Source of the DNA: Mariprofundus sp. EBB-1
GTDB lineage: Bacteria > Pseudomonadota > Zetaproteobacteria > Mariprofundales > Mariprofundaceae
Assembly: GCF_003665155.1 (NCBI RefSeq)
Contig: NZ_RCFQ01000002.1
Span: 1-64,000, forward strand
Reading direction: 5' to 3'
Length of the DNA stretch: 64,000 bases
Below, piece after piece: positions 34,173-43,782 of this stretch. The notes under the pieces were generated by a model, which saw nothing but the letters and a program-made list of their open reading frames with translations, made no database searches and had not been told where the DNA came from. Position 1 is the first letter of the stretch. The number at the start of each line of letters is the position of its first letter. The translations under genes and the position numbers were made by a program.

Positions 34173-37100
34173 AACGAATTCTTGATTTGGCGAAAGAACT
34201 TGGTGTTGACGCGGCTGAAGTGCAGCGCGTTGCAGTAGAATGCAATGTGGTTGTGAGTGGCCCTACTAGCAGTCTGGATACGGATGACCAAAATAAAATT
34301 CGTAATGCAGTGAAAGCTGATGCGAAGGCGGAGCCTAAAAGCACAGGGGGCAAAACATTGACCCTGAATCGCCCCATGGTGGCAGGCCAAACCCGTAGTG
34401 GTGGTCAGGTCGAAGGGCGCGGTAGAACGGTAGAAGTTGCTGTTCGTCGCCGTCATGCAGCAGCACCCAAACCTGCTGCTAAACCAGCCCCGGTGGCCGC
34501 CAAAACACCTGCTGCTGCGCCAGTGGAGAAAACCCCTGAAGTCATCGCTCCAGTAACAAAGCAGAAGCTTACCCCAGCCCAACGCGCAGCTGCATCGGTT
34601 GAAAAGAAAAAACAGGATGCCGCTAACCTTGCTCGTGATAATGCTGCAGCTAAACAGGCAGAGGCGAAGGCTATAGCAGAGAAGACAGCCGCAGCGAAAG
34701 CCGCTGAAGTGAAGCCTGCGGAGCCAGCTAAGGTTAAGCCTGCTGCAGCGAAACCCGCTGTAACAAAACCAGTGGCTGCAAAAGCTCCTGTCGCTAAACC
34801 TACAATGACATTGAAGCCAAAGCCTGCTGACATTGCACGCAAGGCAGTGGCTCCAAGTTCAGTTAGACCATCCGGTGGTGGTGTCCAAGGTGCCAATCGT
34901 CCCGTGGCGGAACGCCAGGCAGCTAACCGTCCCGGAGCAAATCGCCCTGCAGGAGCAAGGCCAGCGGGTGCAAACCAAACTACAAATGCTCCAGGTAATA
35001 ACCGTCCGAGTGTGAATCGTCCGGCAAATGGACCTGCAGGGAATCGTCCGAACCAGGCTCGTCCTGGTGCTAATCAAGCACGTCCAGGTGCAGGAAGTCG
35101 TCCGAACCAAGGGCGTCCGGGTGCAGCTAGACCAACAGCAGGTGCTCAGCCAACGCATAAAGGCCCACGTACAACGATCCGTCGTGGTTTAACACCGGCC
35201 CAGATTGCCGCATCGAAAGCACCACGTTCTTCGGTGAAACAGATTGAGAAGAAAATTTCTGAAGAACGTGCAGCACAGCGTCGTAACACTAGTCGTCCTG
35301 CCCGTCCGGGAGGTACGCAGAATCAAGGTGCAGGTGCTCCAAGGCGCTCTCCATCGGTAGCAGTAGCTCCGGGTGCAGCAGGTGCAGGTGCTCCGCCACC
35401 ACCAGGTGCAGGACAGCGTCGTCGTGGCCCGGGTGGCGCACGTCCGATTCGCCGTCTCTCTCCTGCTGAAAAAGCAGCACGTCGCGCTTATTCAAGTAAA
35501 CGTCATGAAGTATTATCACCTGAGCAGGAAGAGCGTCAGGCTAGATTAGCGCGTGGTGCGGGATCCAAACGATTCAGCGGTACAGTTACCAAGGATGATG
35601 AAGATTTCGTAGTACGTACGGTAGGGTTTACAGATCCGATTTTGGTATCTGAACTGGCCAGTCGTATGGCATTCAAGAGTTCGGAAGTTGTCAAAAAATT
35701 ATTTGAAATGGGTATTATGACAACTGTGAACGAAAGTATTGATGGTGATACTGCTACGTTGATTATTGAAGAGTTTGGGCACAAAGCCAAGTTGATCAAT
35801 GCCGCAGCGGTGGAAGATGTACTGGTTGAAGATGTGTCTGAAGATGATGAAGGCGATTTGGAGCCACGTCCGCCGGTTGTGGTTGTCATGGGTCATGTGG
35901 ATCATGGTAAAACCTCTATTCTGGATGCGTTGCGCAAAGCCAAGGTAGCCGATGGTGAGGCGGGTGGTATTACGCAGCATATTGGTGCGTACATGGTTAA
36001 ACTTGAAGGTGGTGAACGTGTTGTGTTCGTTGATACACCTGGCCATGAAGCATTTACCGGCCTGCGTGCTCGCGGTGCAAGTATGACTGATGTAGCTGTA
36101 TTGGTTGTTGCTGCAGACGATGGAGTGATGCCTCAGACAGTTGAAGCCTTGAACCATGCGCGTGCTGCTGGTGTGCCAATCATTGTTGCTGTCAATAAGA
36201 TGGATAAAGATGGTGCTAACCCTGACATGGTCAAACGTCAGTTGGCTGAACATGATGTAACACCTGAAGATTGGGGTGGTGATACGATCTTTGTAGAAGT
36301 ATCTGCACATACTGGTCAGGGACTTGATGATCTGCTTGAAATGCTCGCACTACAGACTGAGATTCTTGAGTTGAGAGCGAATCCAACCCGTCGTGGTAAA
36401 GGAATTGTGGTTGAATCACGCTTGGATAAAGGCCGTGGTCCGGTTGCTACTGTACTGGTGCAGAACGGTACCTTTAAACAGGGTGATACTGTGGTTGTTG
36501 GTTCAGCGACAGGCCGATTGCGTGCCATTGTTGATGAAAACTCCGTCCAACATCGTACTGCCGGTCCATCTATTCCGTTTGAATTGTTGGGTCTGGATTC
36601 TGTGCCAGAGGCAGGGCAGGAAATTTATGCTGTTGAAAATGAAAAACAGGCACGTGATATTGTCCGTTACCGTAAAGATCGTGAGCGTGAACTCGGTGCT
36701 GATGCCAAGAAACGTGCAAGCCTTGATGAACTGTTTGCAAACATGCAGAGCGGTGTCAAAGAGGTGCCTGTACTGATCAAGGGTGATGTGACCGGTTCTG
36801 TTGAAGCGATGGCTGAATCATTGACGAAAGCCGGTACGGATGAAGTGAAAGTGAAGATCATTCACAAAGCCATTGGTGGTATTACTGAATCTGATGTGAT
36901 GTTGGCATCGGCGGCTAATGCAATCATTATTGGCTTTAATGTACGTCCTGAAAACAAGGCCAAGAAAGTGGCTGAAGTTGAAGGTGTTGATATTCGTTTC
37001 TACAAAGTTATCTATGATGCTATTGATGAAGTGAAAGCCGCGATGGCGGGTGTATTGTCACCGAACAAAGTCGAGAAAGTTACTGGTACAGCTGATGTGC

Positions 37101-37369
37101 GTGAAGTATTCCAGGCTCCTAAGGTGGGCGCTGTAGCTGGTTGTTATATGACTGATGGTTATGTGACACGAGGCGCTCATGTACGTGTGTTGCGTGAGAA
37201 TGTATTGATTTATGATGGTGTGTTGGCTTCTCTACGTCGATTCAAAGATGATGTAAAAGAAGTAAAATCCGGTTATGAATTTGGTACAAGTGTTGAGAAA
37301 TTCAATGATGTGAAAGAAGGCGATACGTTCGAGTTCTTTATTATTGAAGAAGTAGCAGCAACACTCTGA
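34169..37369 (+). CDS. infB: Translation initiation factor IF-2
   Basis: A 1066-residue IF-2, longer than the roughly 890 residues of E. coli. An N-terminal helical IF2-N motif is followed by a long Ala/Lys/Pro-rich segment (about 85-230), then roughly 100 residues of Asn-Arg-Pro-Gly-Ala runs (about 235-335) and a basic segment. A second IF2-N-type motif lies near 475-550. The G domain begins [12 protein letters not shown] at about 570, with DTPGHEAF and [10 protein letters not shown] following. Domains II-IV end the protein. It delivers initiator tRNA to the 30S subunit. The start is in an ATGA overlap with the YlxR gene. Confidence 0.97.
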   Translation: MKRILDLAKELGVDAAEVQRVAVECNVVVSGPTSSLDTDDQNKIRNAVKADAKAEPKSTGGKTLTLNRPMVAGQTRSGGQVEGRGRTVEVAVRRRHAAAPKPAAKPAPVAAKTPAAAPVEKTPEVIAPVTKQKLTPAQRAAASVEKKKQDAANLARDNAAAKQAEAKAIAEKTAAAKAAEVKPAEPAKVKPAAAKPAVTKPVAAKAPVAKPTMTLKPKPADIARKAVAPSSVRPSGGGVQGANRPVAERQAANRPGANRPAGARPAGANQTTNAPGNNRPSVNRPANGPAGNRPNQARPGANQARPGAGSRPNQGRPGAARPTAGAQPTHKGPRTTIRRGLTPAQIAASKAPRSSVKQIEKKISEERAAQRRNTSRPARPGGTQNQGAGAPRRSPSVAVAPGAAGAGAPPPPGAGQRRRGPGGARPIRRLSPAEKAARRAYSSKRHEVLSPEQEERQARLARGAGSKRFSGTVTKDDEDFVVRTVGFTDPILVSELASRMAFKSSEVVKKLFEMGIMTTVNESIDGDTATLIIEEFGHKAKLINAAAVEDVLVEDVSEDDEGDLEPRPPVVVVMGHVDHGKTSILDALRKAKVADGEAGGITQHIGAYMVKLEGGERVVFVDTPGHEAFTGLRARGASMTDVAVLVVAADDGVMPQTVEALNHARAAGVPIIVAVNKMDKDGANPDMVKRQLAEHDVTPEDWGGDTIFVEVSAHTGQGLDDLLEMLALQTEILELRANPTRRGKGIVVESRLDKGRGPVATVLVQNGTFKQGDTVVVGSATGRLRAIVDENSVQHRTAGPSIPFELLGLDSVPEAGQEIYAVENEKQARDIVRYRKDRERELGADAKKRASLDELFANMQSGVKEVPVLIKGDVTGSVEAMAESLTKAGTDEVKVKIIHKAIGGITESDVMLASAANAIIIGFNVRPENKAKKVAEVEGVDIRFYKVIYDAIDEVKAAMAGVLSPNKVEKVTGTADVREVFQAPKVGAVAGCYMTDGYVTRGAHVRVLRENVLIYDGVLASLRRFKDDVKEVKSGYEFGTSVEKFNDVKEGDTFEFFIIEEVAATL

Positions 37370-37710
37370 GTCCCCGTTCACCGAATCAGCAGCGTTTTCT
37401 AACGGATGTTCAACGCTTACTGTCAACGCTGATATTGCGTGAGGTTGCAGACCCGCGCTTTAATGGTGTCAGTATCACACGGTTGGAAGCTTGTGGTAGT
37501 GAACATATCAATGTCTGGGTCTTTCATAATGCAGAAACGGATCAGCAGCTATGTATTCAAGCACTGAACCGTATGGCGCCACATTTTGAACATAAGTTGA
37601 GACGTTCGTTCAGCAAACGTCGTTTGCCTAAAATTCATTTCAAATGGGATGCCAACTTTGAAAAATCAGGTGATGTGCTGCAGATGCTGAGAAACCTGGA
37701 AAGGCCATGA
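37366..37710 (+). CDS. rbfA: Ribosome-binding factor A, apparent CTG start
   Basis: A 30S-binding maturation factor of about 114 residues. The conserved N-terminal helix (RFLTDVQRLLSTLILREVADPR) is fully encoded, but between the in-frame stop at 37345 and the TTG at 37435 there is no ATG, GTG or TTG. The only plausible full-length start is CTG at 37366, overlapping the infB stop in the pattern CTGA. It would be translated by coupling to infB. Starting at TTG 37435 would remove 23 residues, including helix 1. The C-terminal RRSFSKRRLPKIHFKWD block is typical. The 3' end overlaps nrnA (ATGA). Confidence 0.88.
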   Translation: MSPRSPNQQRFLTDVQRLLSTLILREVADPRFNGVSITRLEACGSEHINVWVFHNAETDQQLCIQALNRMAPHFEHKLRRSFSKRRLPKIHFKWDANFEKSGDVLQMLRNLERP

Positions 37711-38741
37711 ATGCCTCTGGTTTAAGTAGCCCGGTGGTTGCCAGGAGTAATCTTCAGCCGCTATTTGCTGACGTTGATTGGCAGCCGGTTATCAATGCGA
37801 TTGCAGCGGCAGATAAAATTTTACTGACGACCCACTGTAATCCGGATGGTGATGGGATTGGATCTCAGCAGGCCATGTATGATGCTTTGATTGCGATGGG
37901 TAAAAATGTCGTGATGCATAACTTTGATGGTGTGCCGCGCATCTACTCTTTTTTGAAACACGCTGAACAGGTAACAATGGGTGCATGGCAGTCAGGCAGT
38001 CAGGATGCTGATCTGATTATTGCACTCGATTGTGGCGCAAAAGGCCGCTTGGGTATGGCTGATGCCTTTTATGATGGCACTCAGCTGGTCAATATTGATC
38101 ATCATGTCAGTAATAAATATTTTGCAGATATTAATATCGTTGATGCGCGATATTGTGCTACGGGTGCAATGGTTTTTGATCTGTTGATAGCCATGGATAT
38201 TGCTCTGACAAGATGCAGTGCGAGCGCAATTTATGCAGCCGTTTTGACCGATACAGCCAGTTTTAGGTTATCCAATGCAACATCAGCCGTATATAGAATG
38301 GCAGCTGATTTGATCGATGCAGGCGCTGAACCCTGGCCGATTACAATTCATATTTATGAAAGTCAGCCGCTGGCCGGCTTGAAGATTCTTAAGGCCACCC
38401 TGGATACATTGCAGCTGCGTGATGAGAACCGCTCTGCCTGGATACATGTGACATCAGATATGTATCAATCAACCGGGGCCGATGTTGAAGATTCCGAAGG
38501 CCTGATTGATTATGCTCGAAGCATAGATGGTGTTGAAGTGGCTGTGTTTATTCGTTGTGATGAAAACCATGATAATTGCTGGAAAGTAAGTTTCCGGGGT
38601 AAGACGACTGCCGATGTCGGCGCGTTGGCCGCAACATTGGGTGGTGGTGGCCATAAACATGCCGCAGGTTGTTTGATGCGCGGTGGTTTTGATGACGTGC
38701 GTACAACTGTCGAGAAGGCTGTTAGTCAAATTCTTGGCTGA
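37707..38741 (+). CDS. nrnA: DHH/DHHA1 phosphoesterase (NrnA-like)
   Basis: A 344-residue bifunctional-type oligoribonuclease/pAp phosphatase. The DHH domain has THCNPDGDGIGSQ at about 42-54, ALDCGAKGRLG with the second metal aspartate near 112, and DHHVSNKYF near 134. The DHHA1 domain ends with LGGGGHKHAAGC near residue 316. It degrades nanoRNA and 3'-phosphoadenosine phosphate. Its place between rbfA and truB is the usual one outside Gammaproteobacteria. Confidence 0.92.
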   Translation: MNASGLSSPVVARSNLQPLFADVDWQPVINAIAAADKILLTTHCNPDGDGIGSQQAMYDALIAMGKNVVMHNFDGVPRIYSFLKHAEQVTMGAWQSGSQDADLIIALDCGAKGRLGMADAFYDGTQLVNIDHHVSNKYFADINIVDARYCATGAMVFDLLIAMDIALTRCSASAIYAAVLTDTASFRLSNATSAVYRMAADLIDAGAEPWPITIHIYESQPLAGLKILKATLDTLQLRDENRSAWIHVTSDMYQSTGADVEDSEGLIDYARSIDGVEVAVFIRCDENHDNCWKVSFRGKTTADVGALAATLGGGGHKHAAGCLMRGGFDDVRTTVEKAVSQILG

Positions 38742-38763
38742 TTCCAAGTGCTTCAATGATAAC

Positions 38764-39699
38764 ATGAGAGATGTAATGACGGATGCCTGTGGCATCATAT
38801 TCCTTGATAAACCGTTGGGCTGGACATCGCGTAAAGCGGTGAATGAAGTGTCGCGCTTGTTTTCTGTGCCGGGCAAGAAACGTATCAAAGCAGGTCATGC
38901 CGGTACACTCGACCCTTTGGCAACGGGGATGTTGCCCATTCTATTGGGGGATGCGACACGCTTTGCTGAGATGGGATTGCAGGCTGAAAAATCGTACCGT
39001 GTGAGTTTTGATCTCTCTTATCAAACCGATACCCTAGATTGTGAGGGTAAAGTGCTATCATCATTTAATGATGTAGTAAGTCGCCAACAACTTGAAGCAG
39101 TTTTACCCGCATTTAGAGGCCTTATTACACAGGTTCCGCCGATTTACTCTGCTATTCGCATTGATGGTAAACGTGCGCATGATCTGGCACGAAAGGGTCA
39201 GGATGTTGAAATGAAAGCCCGGGAAGTCACGATTCATCAACTTGATTTGATCGCATTTGAATATCCTATGGTGACGCTCGAGGTTTCATGCTCGAAAGGT
39301 ACATATATCAGGTCACTGGCACGTGATATTGGTGAAAAACTTTCTATGGGTGGATGTGTTACTCATCTTAGAAGGCTTTCTACTGGCGGTTGGCCTGAAC
39401 TGATCATGGTGTCGATGCAAGTGTTGTCTGAACAGAAGGGAACCTGTTTGGTGAGTTTGGCGCAGTGGTTACGTGAATTTGAGCGCGTGGATTTACAACC
39501 CGATGAAGCAAAACGTTTTTTACAAGGTCAGCGGATTCAGTTGAAAGGAACTACGGCTGATACGCAGTTGAAAGATGAAACGGTGGCTGTGTTCGCCGAT
39601 GATAGCGTCATTGGTACTGGACTGTTAAAAGCCGGGTTGCGACATATGGTATTGCATCCTGCACGCATTTTACCCTCTGCCCAAAAGAGATATTTGTGA
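38764..39699 (+). CDS. truB: tRNA pseudouridine(55) synthase
   Basis: A TruB of about 311 residues that makes pseudouridine 55 in the T loop of tRNAs. Motif I is FLDKPLGWTSRKAVNEV. The catalytic aspartate is in AGHAGTLDPLATGMLPI at about residue 50, followed by KSYRVSFDLSYQTDT and CSKGTYIRSLARDIG. A PUA-like C-terminal part follows. ATG 38764 is used here; an in-frame ATG at 38776 would trim four residues, and no strong ribosome-binding site decides. It overlaps the following cyclophilin gene. Confidence 0.95.
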   Translation: MRDVMTDACGIIFLDKPLGWTSRKAVNEVSRLFSVPGKKRIKAGHAGTLDPLATGMLPILLGDATRFAEMGLQAEKSYRVSFDLSYQTDTLDCEGKVLSSFNDVVSRQQLEAVLPAFRGLITQVPPIYSAIRIDGKRAHDLARKGQDVEMKAREVTIHQLDLIAFEYPMVTLEVSCSKGTYIRSLARDIGEKLSMGGCVTHLRRLSTGGWPELIMVSMQVLSEQKGTCLVSLAQWLREFERVDLQPDEAKRFLQGQRIQLKGTTADTQLKDETVAVFADDSVIGTGLLKAGLRHMVLHPARILPSAQKRYL

Positions 39700-40313
39700 G
39701 TGATGAACAGGAACTTATTCGCGTACAAAAGTTAAAAAGAAGAAATTATATCATCATGGCGTTCGCATTTATCGGTGTACTGATTGGCAGCCAGGTGGGG
39801 CAAGATCAAACTACAAATGTAACAAAGGAGCATAACGTGGGTCTATTTACAAAAGCGCCTCAGGCGAGTGATAAGGATATTCCTGAGGGAAACCATATTA
39901 AAATTGAAACCAAATATGGTGATATTTTGATTGAACTGTATGCAGATACAGCACCAAATACGGTAGCAAACTTTAAAGCACTGGCTGGCAGTGGCTATTA
40001 TGATGGTTTGACTTTTCATCGTGTGATTGCCGGCTTTATGGCTCAGGGCGGTGATCCGGATGGCACTGGCATGGGTGGCCCCGGATATAAAGTAAAAGCT
40101 GAATTTAATGCACGTAAACATGTCCGTGGTACGCTTGCTATGGCGCGTTCATCGGATCCGGATTCTGCCGGTAGTCAGTTCTATATCTGTTATGGTGATA
40201 CTCCGCATCTCGATGGTCAGTACACGATTTTCGGTCAGGTCACTGAAGGCATGGATGCAGTTGATGCCATCAAACAGGGGGATAGTATGGATAAGGTCTC
40301 AGTACTACCATAA
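39696..40313 (+). CDS. Membrane-anchored cyclophilin-type peptidyl-prolyl isomerase
   Basis: 205 residues. A charged N-terminal stretch (1-16) and one membrane segment (about 17-35) anchor a cyclophilin domain at about 66-205. The domain shows FHRVIAGFMAQGGDP, GTLAMARSSDPDSAGSQFYI and LDGQYTIFGQV, with the catalytic Arg and the Phe-Met-Gln set present. Positive residues before the helix suggest the domain faces the periplasm. The start is GTG 39696 overlapping the truB stop. Confidence 0.9.
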   Translation: MSDEQELIRVQKLKRRNYIIMAFAFIGVLIGSQVGQDQTTNVTKEHNVGLFTKAPQASDKDIPEGNHIKIETKYGDILIELYADTAPNTVANFKALAGSGYYDGLTFHRVIAGFMAQGGDPDGTGMGGPGYKVKAEFNARKHVRGTLAMARSSDPDSAGSQFYICYGDTPHLDGQYTIFGQVTEGMDAVDAIKQGDSMDKVSVLP

Positions 40314-40334
40314 GTCTCAAACAATGATGTTGAT

Positions 40335-40363
40335 AAAAAGGCGGGCATTTGCCCGCCTTTTTT
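40335..40363. terminator. Bidirectional terminator between cyclophilin and cmoB genes
   Basis: A perfect GC-rich stem (GGCGGGC with GCCCGCC, four-base loop) is flanked by A and T runs. It lies between convergent genes and can serve both. Confidence 0.9.
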
Positions 40364-40395
40364 ATGGACTGAATCTGAGTTGTGAGTGCTGGTAC

Positions 40396-41385
40396 CTAAG
40401 ATGTTGAGGCTGTAAGCACGGCGCGGACAGGGGCGGGGTATCCTTCTATGGTGAGACTATGATCCTCCGGGTCGAGAAAATCAGGTAGAGATTCGAATGT
40501 CATCCACTCGGTTGGGCGTTGTTCTTGTACTGTCGTTGGGCATACATCGATAAGGTTCACTGATTTAAAGCCAGCCCGTTTGAGCCAGATTTTCAGCATT
40601 TCCACACTCGGTATGAACCAGACATTGCGCATTTTGGCGTAACGCCCCTGCGGCATCAGGCACTGATTCGCATTGCCTTCAATCACCAGCGTGTCAATGA
40701 CCAGTTCACCACCTGTATTCAATAGATTTTTTAGCTCGATCAGGTGATCAATAGGTGACTTGCGATGGTAGAGAATGCCCATAGAGAAGACCGTATCAAA
40801 GCATCCCATGTTCACTTGCATATGTTCGATGCCGACGGGTAGAATAAATGCAGGTGCATTCGGGCTGTAACGTTTGACGGTGGCAAAATGCATGGAGAAT
40901 AACGGTGTTGGATCAATGCCAATAACCAGCTTGGCATCGGCGCCAAGCATGCGCCAGAGGTGATAACCAGACCCGCAACCGACATCGAGGATGGTCCGCC
41001 CTTCAAGAGGTGTGATGGCATCTGCCAGTCGATCCCATTTCCAGTCAGAACGCCATTCGGTGTCAATATGCACACCGAACAGATCGAAAGGTCCCTTTCT
41101 CCATGGATGCATCTGTTGGAGAGCCGATTTGATCTCATCATGGGTCATGCTTGTATCATCAGCGGTACCGATCTTTAGTGCTGAACAGTTGAAATTCAAT
41201 GCTGAAGGTGTGACATCCGGCAGTAATTCAAATCCACCTTGCCAGCGTTTCAGATCACCATGTTTGAGAATTTTCTGCCAGCCTTTTTCATAAAGTCCTA
41301 GTAGTTCTTTGCTATACTCTCCCAGTGCAGAGTCTTGAAGGTGGTGTTGAAGAAGAAGCGCTTCCTGATCTTTATAATGGTTCAT
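40396..41385 (-). CDS. cmoB: tRNA U34 carboxymethyltransferase
   Basis: A 329-residue CmoB. It transfers the carboxymethyl group of carboxy-S-adenosylmethionine to 5-hydroxyuridine 34, giving cmo5U in tRNAs. Landmarks are RKGPFDLFGVHIDTEWRSDWKW near residue 97, a methyltransferase nucleotide loop LDVGCGSGYHLWRML near residue 130, and FSMGILYHRKSPIDHL. CmoA, which makes the cofactor, is encoded immediately upstream with a four-base overlap. Confidence 0.95.
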   Translation of the reverse strand: MNHYKDQEALLLQHHLQDSALGEYSKELLGLYEKGWQKILKHGDLKRWQGGFELLPDVTPSALNFNCSALKIGTADDTSMTHDEIKSALQQMHPWRKGPFDLFGVHIDTEWRSDWKWDRLADAITPLEGRTILDVGCGSGYHLWRMLGADAKLVIGIDPTPLFSMHFATVKRYSPNAPAFILPVGIEHMQVNMGCFDTVFSMGILYHRKSPIDHLIELKNLLNTGGELVIDTLVIEGNANQCLMPQGRYAKMRNVWFIPSVEMLKIWLKRAGFKSVNLIDVCPTTVQEQRPTEWMTFESLPDFLDPEDHSLTIEGYPAPVRAVLTASTS

Positions 41386-42092
41386 TTGATAGCGATCATT
41401 GATGAGAAATTAAAACATTGAAACCATGTGTCGGACGACGTGAATCCAGCCTGCTTTAAACGGGCGTGATGAATATCCAGGGTCTCAGGAATAAGTACAT
41501 GCTCCAGTGCGGTGCGTTTGCGACTGATTTCAAGCTCGGAGTATCCCTGTGCCCGTTTAAATGCTTCGTGTAAGGCTATCTGGCGTCTGTTCTCGGATGT
41601 GTCGGAAAAGGCAATTTTCTCTGAAATAATCAGAATACCACCGGGTTTGAGTCCCTGCTGAATATTTTCAAGCAGCATGAGGCGTTTGTCGCGCTCTATA
41701 AACTGTAATACGAAATTAAGCACCACTACCGATGCGTTTGTAATTTCCATTTCCAGAATATTCTGGCAGGTAATTTCAATATCTTCATTTTGGAGTGTGT
41801 TTTTACAGCGTTCAACCATGGCGGGGGAGTTATCTACACCGATAATGCTGCAGGTTTTGCCCGCACTGCCACGGGAAAGCGCCATGGTTGCCGCACCAAG
41901 AGAGCAGCCCAGATCATAAAGGTTACTATTGTCTTGAGCATAGTGGTGTGCCAATAACTCAACCATCTGCAATGTCTGAGCGTATCCGGGTACAGAGCGA
42001 TTGATCATATCTGCAAACACAGATGCGACCTTATCATCAAAGATAAAACCGTTGTTGTGAATATCAGAAGTATAAATGCTGTCGTGATTCAT
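41382..42092 (-). CDS. cmoA: Carboxy-S-adenosylmethionine synthase
   Basis: A 236-residue CmoA that converts SAM and prephenate to carboxy-SAM. The family features FDDKVASVFADMINRSVPGY at residues 18-37 and YDLGCSLGAATMALSRG, the binding loop at about 59-75, are present. It sits in an operon downstream of argB (18-base gap) and upstream of cmoB. Confidence 0.95.
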   Translation of the reverse strand: MNHDSIYTSDIHNNGFIFDDKVASVFADMINRSVPGYAQTLQMVELLAHHYAQDNSNLYDLGCSLGAATMALSRGSAGKTCSIIGVDNSPAMVERCKNTLQNEDIEITCQNILEMEITNASVVVLNFVLQFIERDKRLMLLENIQQGLKPGGILIISEKIAFSDTSENRRQIALHEAFKRAQGYSELEISRKRTALEHVLIPETLDIHHARLKQAGFTSSDTWFQCFNFSSMIAIK

Positions 42093-42110
42093 GTGTCAGG
42101 GGAGAGTGGG

Positions 42111-42998
42111 TTAATCCTGGCTAAAGACGGTGCCAACACCTTCATCCGTAAAAATTTCAAGTAATAATGCATGTGGAACACGGCCATCAATGATATGAGC
42201 CTGGGCTACGCCATCGGCTACTGCATCCAGGCAGCATTGCACTTTAGGGATCATACCACCGGCAATAGTGCCGCTATCAATCATGGATTTTGTTTCGGTC
42301 AAGTTAAGTTGAGAGCAGAGTTGTTTGTCTGCATCCAGAACGCCGGTAATGTCTGTGAGTAGAATCAATTTTGCCGCACCAAGGGCTGAAGCAATCGCAC
42401 CAGCCACCAGATCAGCATTGATGTTAAAGCTCTGGCCTTCCGACTTGTGATAACCGACAGGGGCAATGACCGGTATAAAGCGTTCTGATTCCAGTACCTT
42501 TAAAATTTCAGTGTTGATGGAATGCACATGGCCAACATGACCAAGGTCAATAATTTCAGGTACATCCAGTTCAGGATCATTTTTCTCGAGCTTCATTTTA
42601 CGGGCACAGATTAGTCCACCATCTTTACCGGATAGACCAACAGCTTTTCCACCCGCTTTATTGATATTGCCAACGATCTCTTTATTGACCAATCCGGCTA
42701 GAACCATTTCAACGACATCCATGGTTTCACTGTCAGTGACGCGCATACCATCAATAAACTTTGCTACTTTTCCAATTTTGGCCAGATGTTTACCAATTTG
42801 CGGGCCGCCGCCATGTACGACAACGACATTGATGCCGACTTGTTTGAGCAGGGTTACATCTGCGGCAAAACTGGCTTTTAAAGTTTCTTCAACCATGGCA
42901 TTGCCACCATACTTGATGACGATGGTCTGATCTGCGAAGCGTTGCAGGTAGGGTAGTGCTTCAACAAGCGTTTCAGCAATTTCCCCTGCATGTTTCAT
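42111..42998 (-). CDS. argB: Acetylglutamate kinase
   Basis: A 295-residue ArgB, the second enzyme of arginine synthesis. It shows [10 protein letters not shown] at about 26-35, [14 protein letters not shown] at about 59-72 binding acetylglutamate, and the C-terminal [19 protein letters not shown] block. A signature for arginine feedback (the N-terminal helix of hexameric enzymes) is partly present in the first 20 residues. It overlaps the upstream membrane-protein gene by four bases. Confidence 0.96.
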   Translation of the reverse strand: MKHAGEIAETLVEALPYLQRFADQTIVIKYGGNAMVEETLKASFAADVTLLKQVGINVVVVHGGGPQIGKHLAKIGKVAKFIDGMRVTDSETMDVVEMVLAGLVNKEIVGNINKAGGKAVGLSGKDGGLICARKMKLEKNDPELDVPEIIDLGHVGHVHSINTEILKVLESERFIPVIAPVGYHKSEGQSFNINADLVAGAIASALGAAKLILLTDITGVLDADKQLCSQLNLTETKSMIDSGTIAGGMIPKVQCCLDAVADGVAQAHIIDGRVPHALLLEIFTDEGVGTVFSQD

Positions 42999-43510
42999 TG
43001 ATCTGATTCCTCAACGGGTACGGTTTTGCGACGATGGATCGGATTGCAGTCCAGCATTGTTGACCATAAGAACATCATGCCACACAGGGCGAGGGTGATG
43101 CCCAGACTTAGTGCTATACGTGAATCATTAGGGTCATTGATCTGGTTGCCAAGTGGAACCATTACAATCAGAGCTGTCGATAGGGTAGCCAATCGCGTCC
43201 AGCTTATATTTTGGCGGAAAAGCACGCTGGCAGCACCGGGTATTGAAATAAGTGCATACAGGGTGGCAACAATCCAGTGGTTTTCTATGTTTACTGATGT
43301 GAGCAGATGCCAGATGCCTTGCTGCCCACTTAGTCGCAGCTCAATCACGGCGGCAATGATGATCACACCAGGAACCGTCAACCCCCATATTACCCAGCCC
43401 ATCCATGGTTTATGGCGCACGATATGGTTGGTCCATGCTCCATTTCCGATTAAAAACATCATGGCAGCAAATCCCATGCCCCAAGGCGCTAAAGAAAAAT
43501 CAATATTCAT
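42995..43510 (-). CDS. Uncharacterised membrane protein upstream of argB
   Basis: About 171 residues with four to five predicted membrane helices (around 8-25, 38-58, 78-95, 105-122, 128-148) and a basic, polar C-terminus. I do not recognise the family. ATG 43510 is preceded by AGGATG. It is the first gene of a four-gene operon with argB, cmoA and cmoB. It is divergent from the nitrogen-regulated porin gene across a 272-base region holding a long palindrome. Confidence 0.7.
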   Translation of the reverse strand: MNIDFSLAPWGMGFAAMMFLIGNGAWTNHIVRHKPWMGWVIWGLTVPGVIIIAAVIELRLSGQQGIWHLLTSVNIENHWIVATLYALISIPGAASVLFRQNISWTRLATLSTALIVMVPLGNQINDPNDSRIALSLGITLALCGMMFLWSTMLDCNPIHRRKTVPVEESDQ

Positions 43511-43604
43511 AACACATCCTAATTCGTAGTAAGCCAAACCCTAACGATAATGAACAACAGAATCACCTTATGAAGATTATGTTTATATGCGGATGTGAAG
43601 TGTT

Positions 43605-43640
43605 GCTTATTATTTAACCCTCTATGGTTAAATAATAGGC
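43605..43640. promoter_or_regulatory. 36-base palindrome in divergent regulatory region
   Basis: Two 15-base arms (605-619 and 626-640 of the 43 kb block) are complementary except for one G-T pair, with a six-base spacer. The arms are AT-rich and no T tract follows in a terminator pattern. The palindrome's centre is about 118 bases upstream of the transcript start predicted from the sigma-54-like promoter, a typical distance for an enhancer-binding activator. It could equally serve the divergent argB operon. Confidence 0.55.
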
Positions 43641-43712
43641 ATTATTTTTATGTTTTTAAATTTATAAAATCCCAAGTTCTTGAATTTAAAAGATAAATTA
43701 ATTTTGGCATGT

Positions 43713-43729
43713 TTGGCATCTACGGTGCT
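43713..43729 (+). promoter_or_regulatory. Sigma-54-type (-24/-12) promoter
   Basis: TTGGCA at 713-718 and TGCT at 726-729 (43 kb block) have the GG and GC doublets at exactly the 10-base interval required by RpoN. It lies 54 bases before the start of the TorF-type porin gene, ahead of glnK-amtB. This matches nitrogen control. Confidence 0.7.
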
Positions 43730-43782
43730 ATATGTAGACATATGCAAGAAGACAAATATTGGATATTCATAAGGAGCGAACA

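Noticed and set aside
34453-34896. Ala-rich 147-residue reading frame on the minus strand
   Set aside because: It is the antisense shadow of the Ala/Lys/Pro-rich infB segment; it has no ribosome-binding site and no family.
35699-36310. Minus-strand frame of 203 residues opposite infB
   Set aside because: It is a mirror of the conserved IF-2 G domain with an implausible His/Asn/Thr-rich composition.
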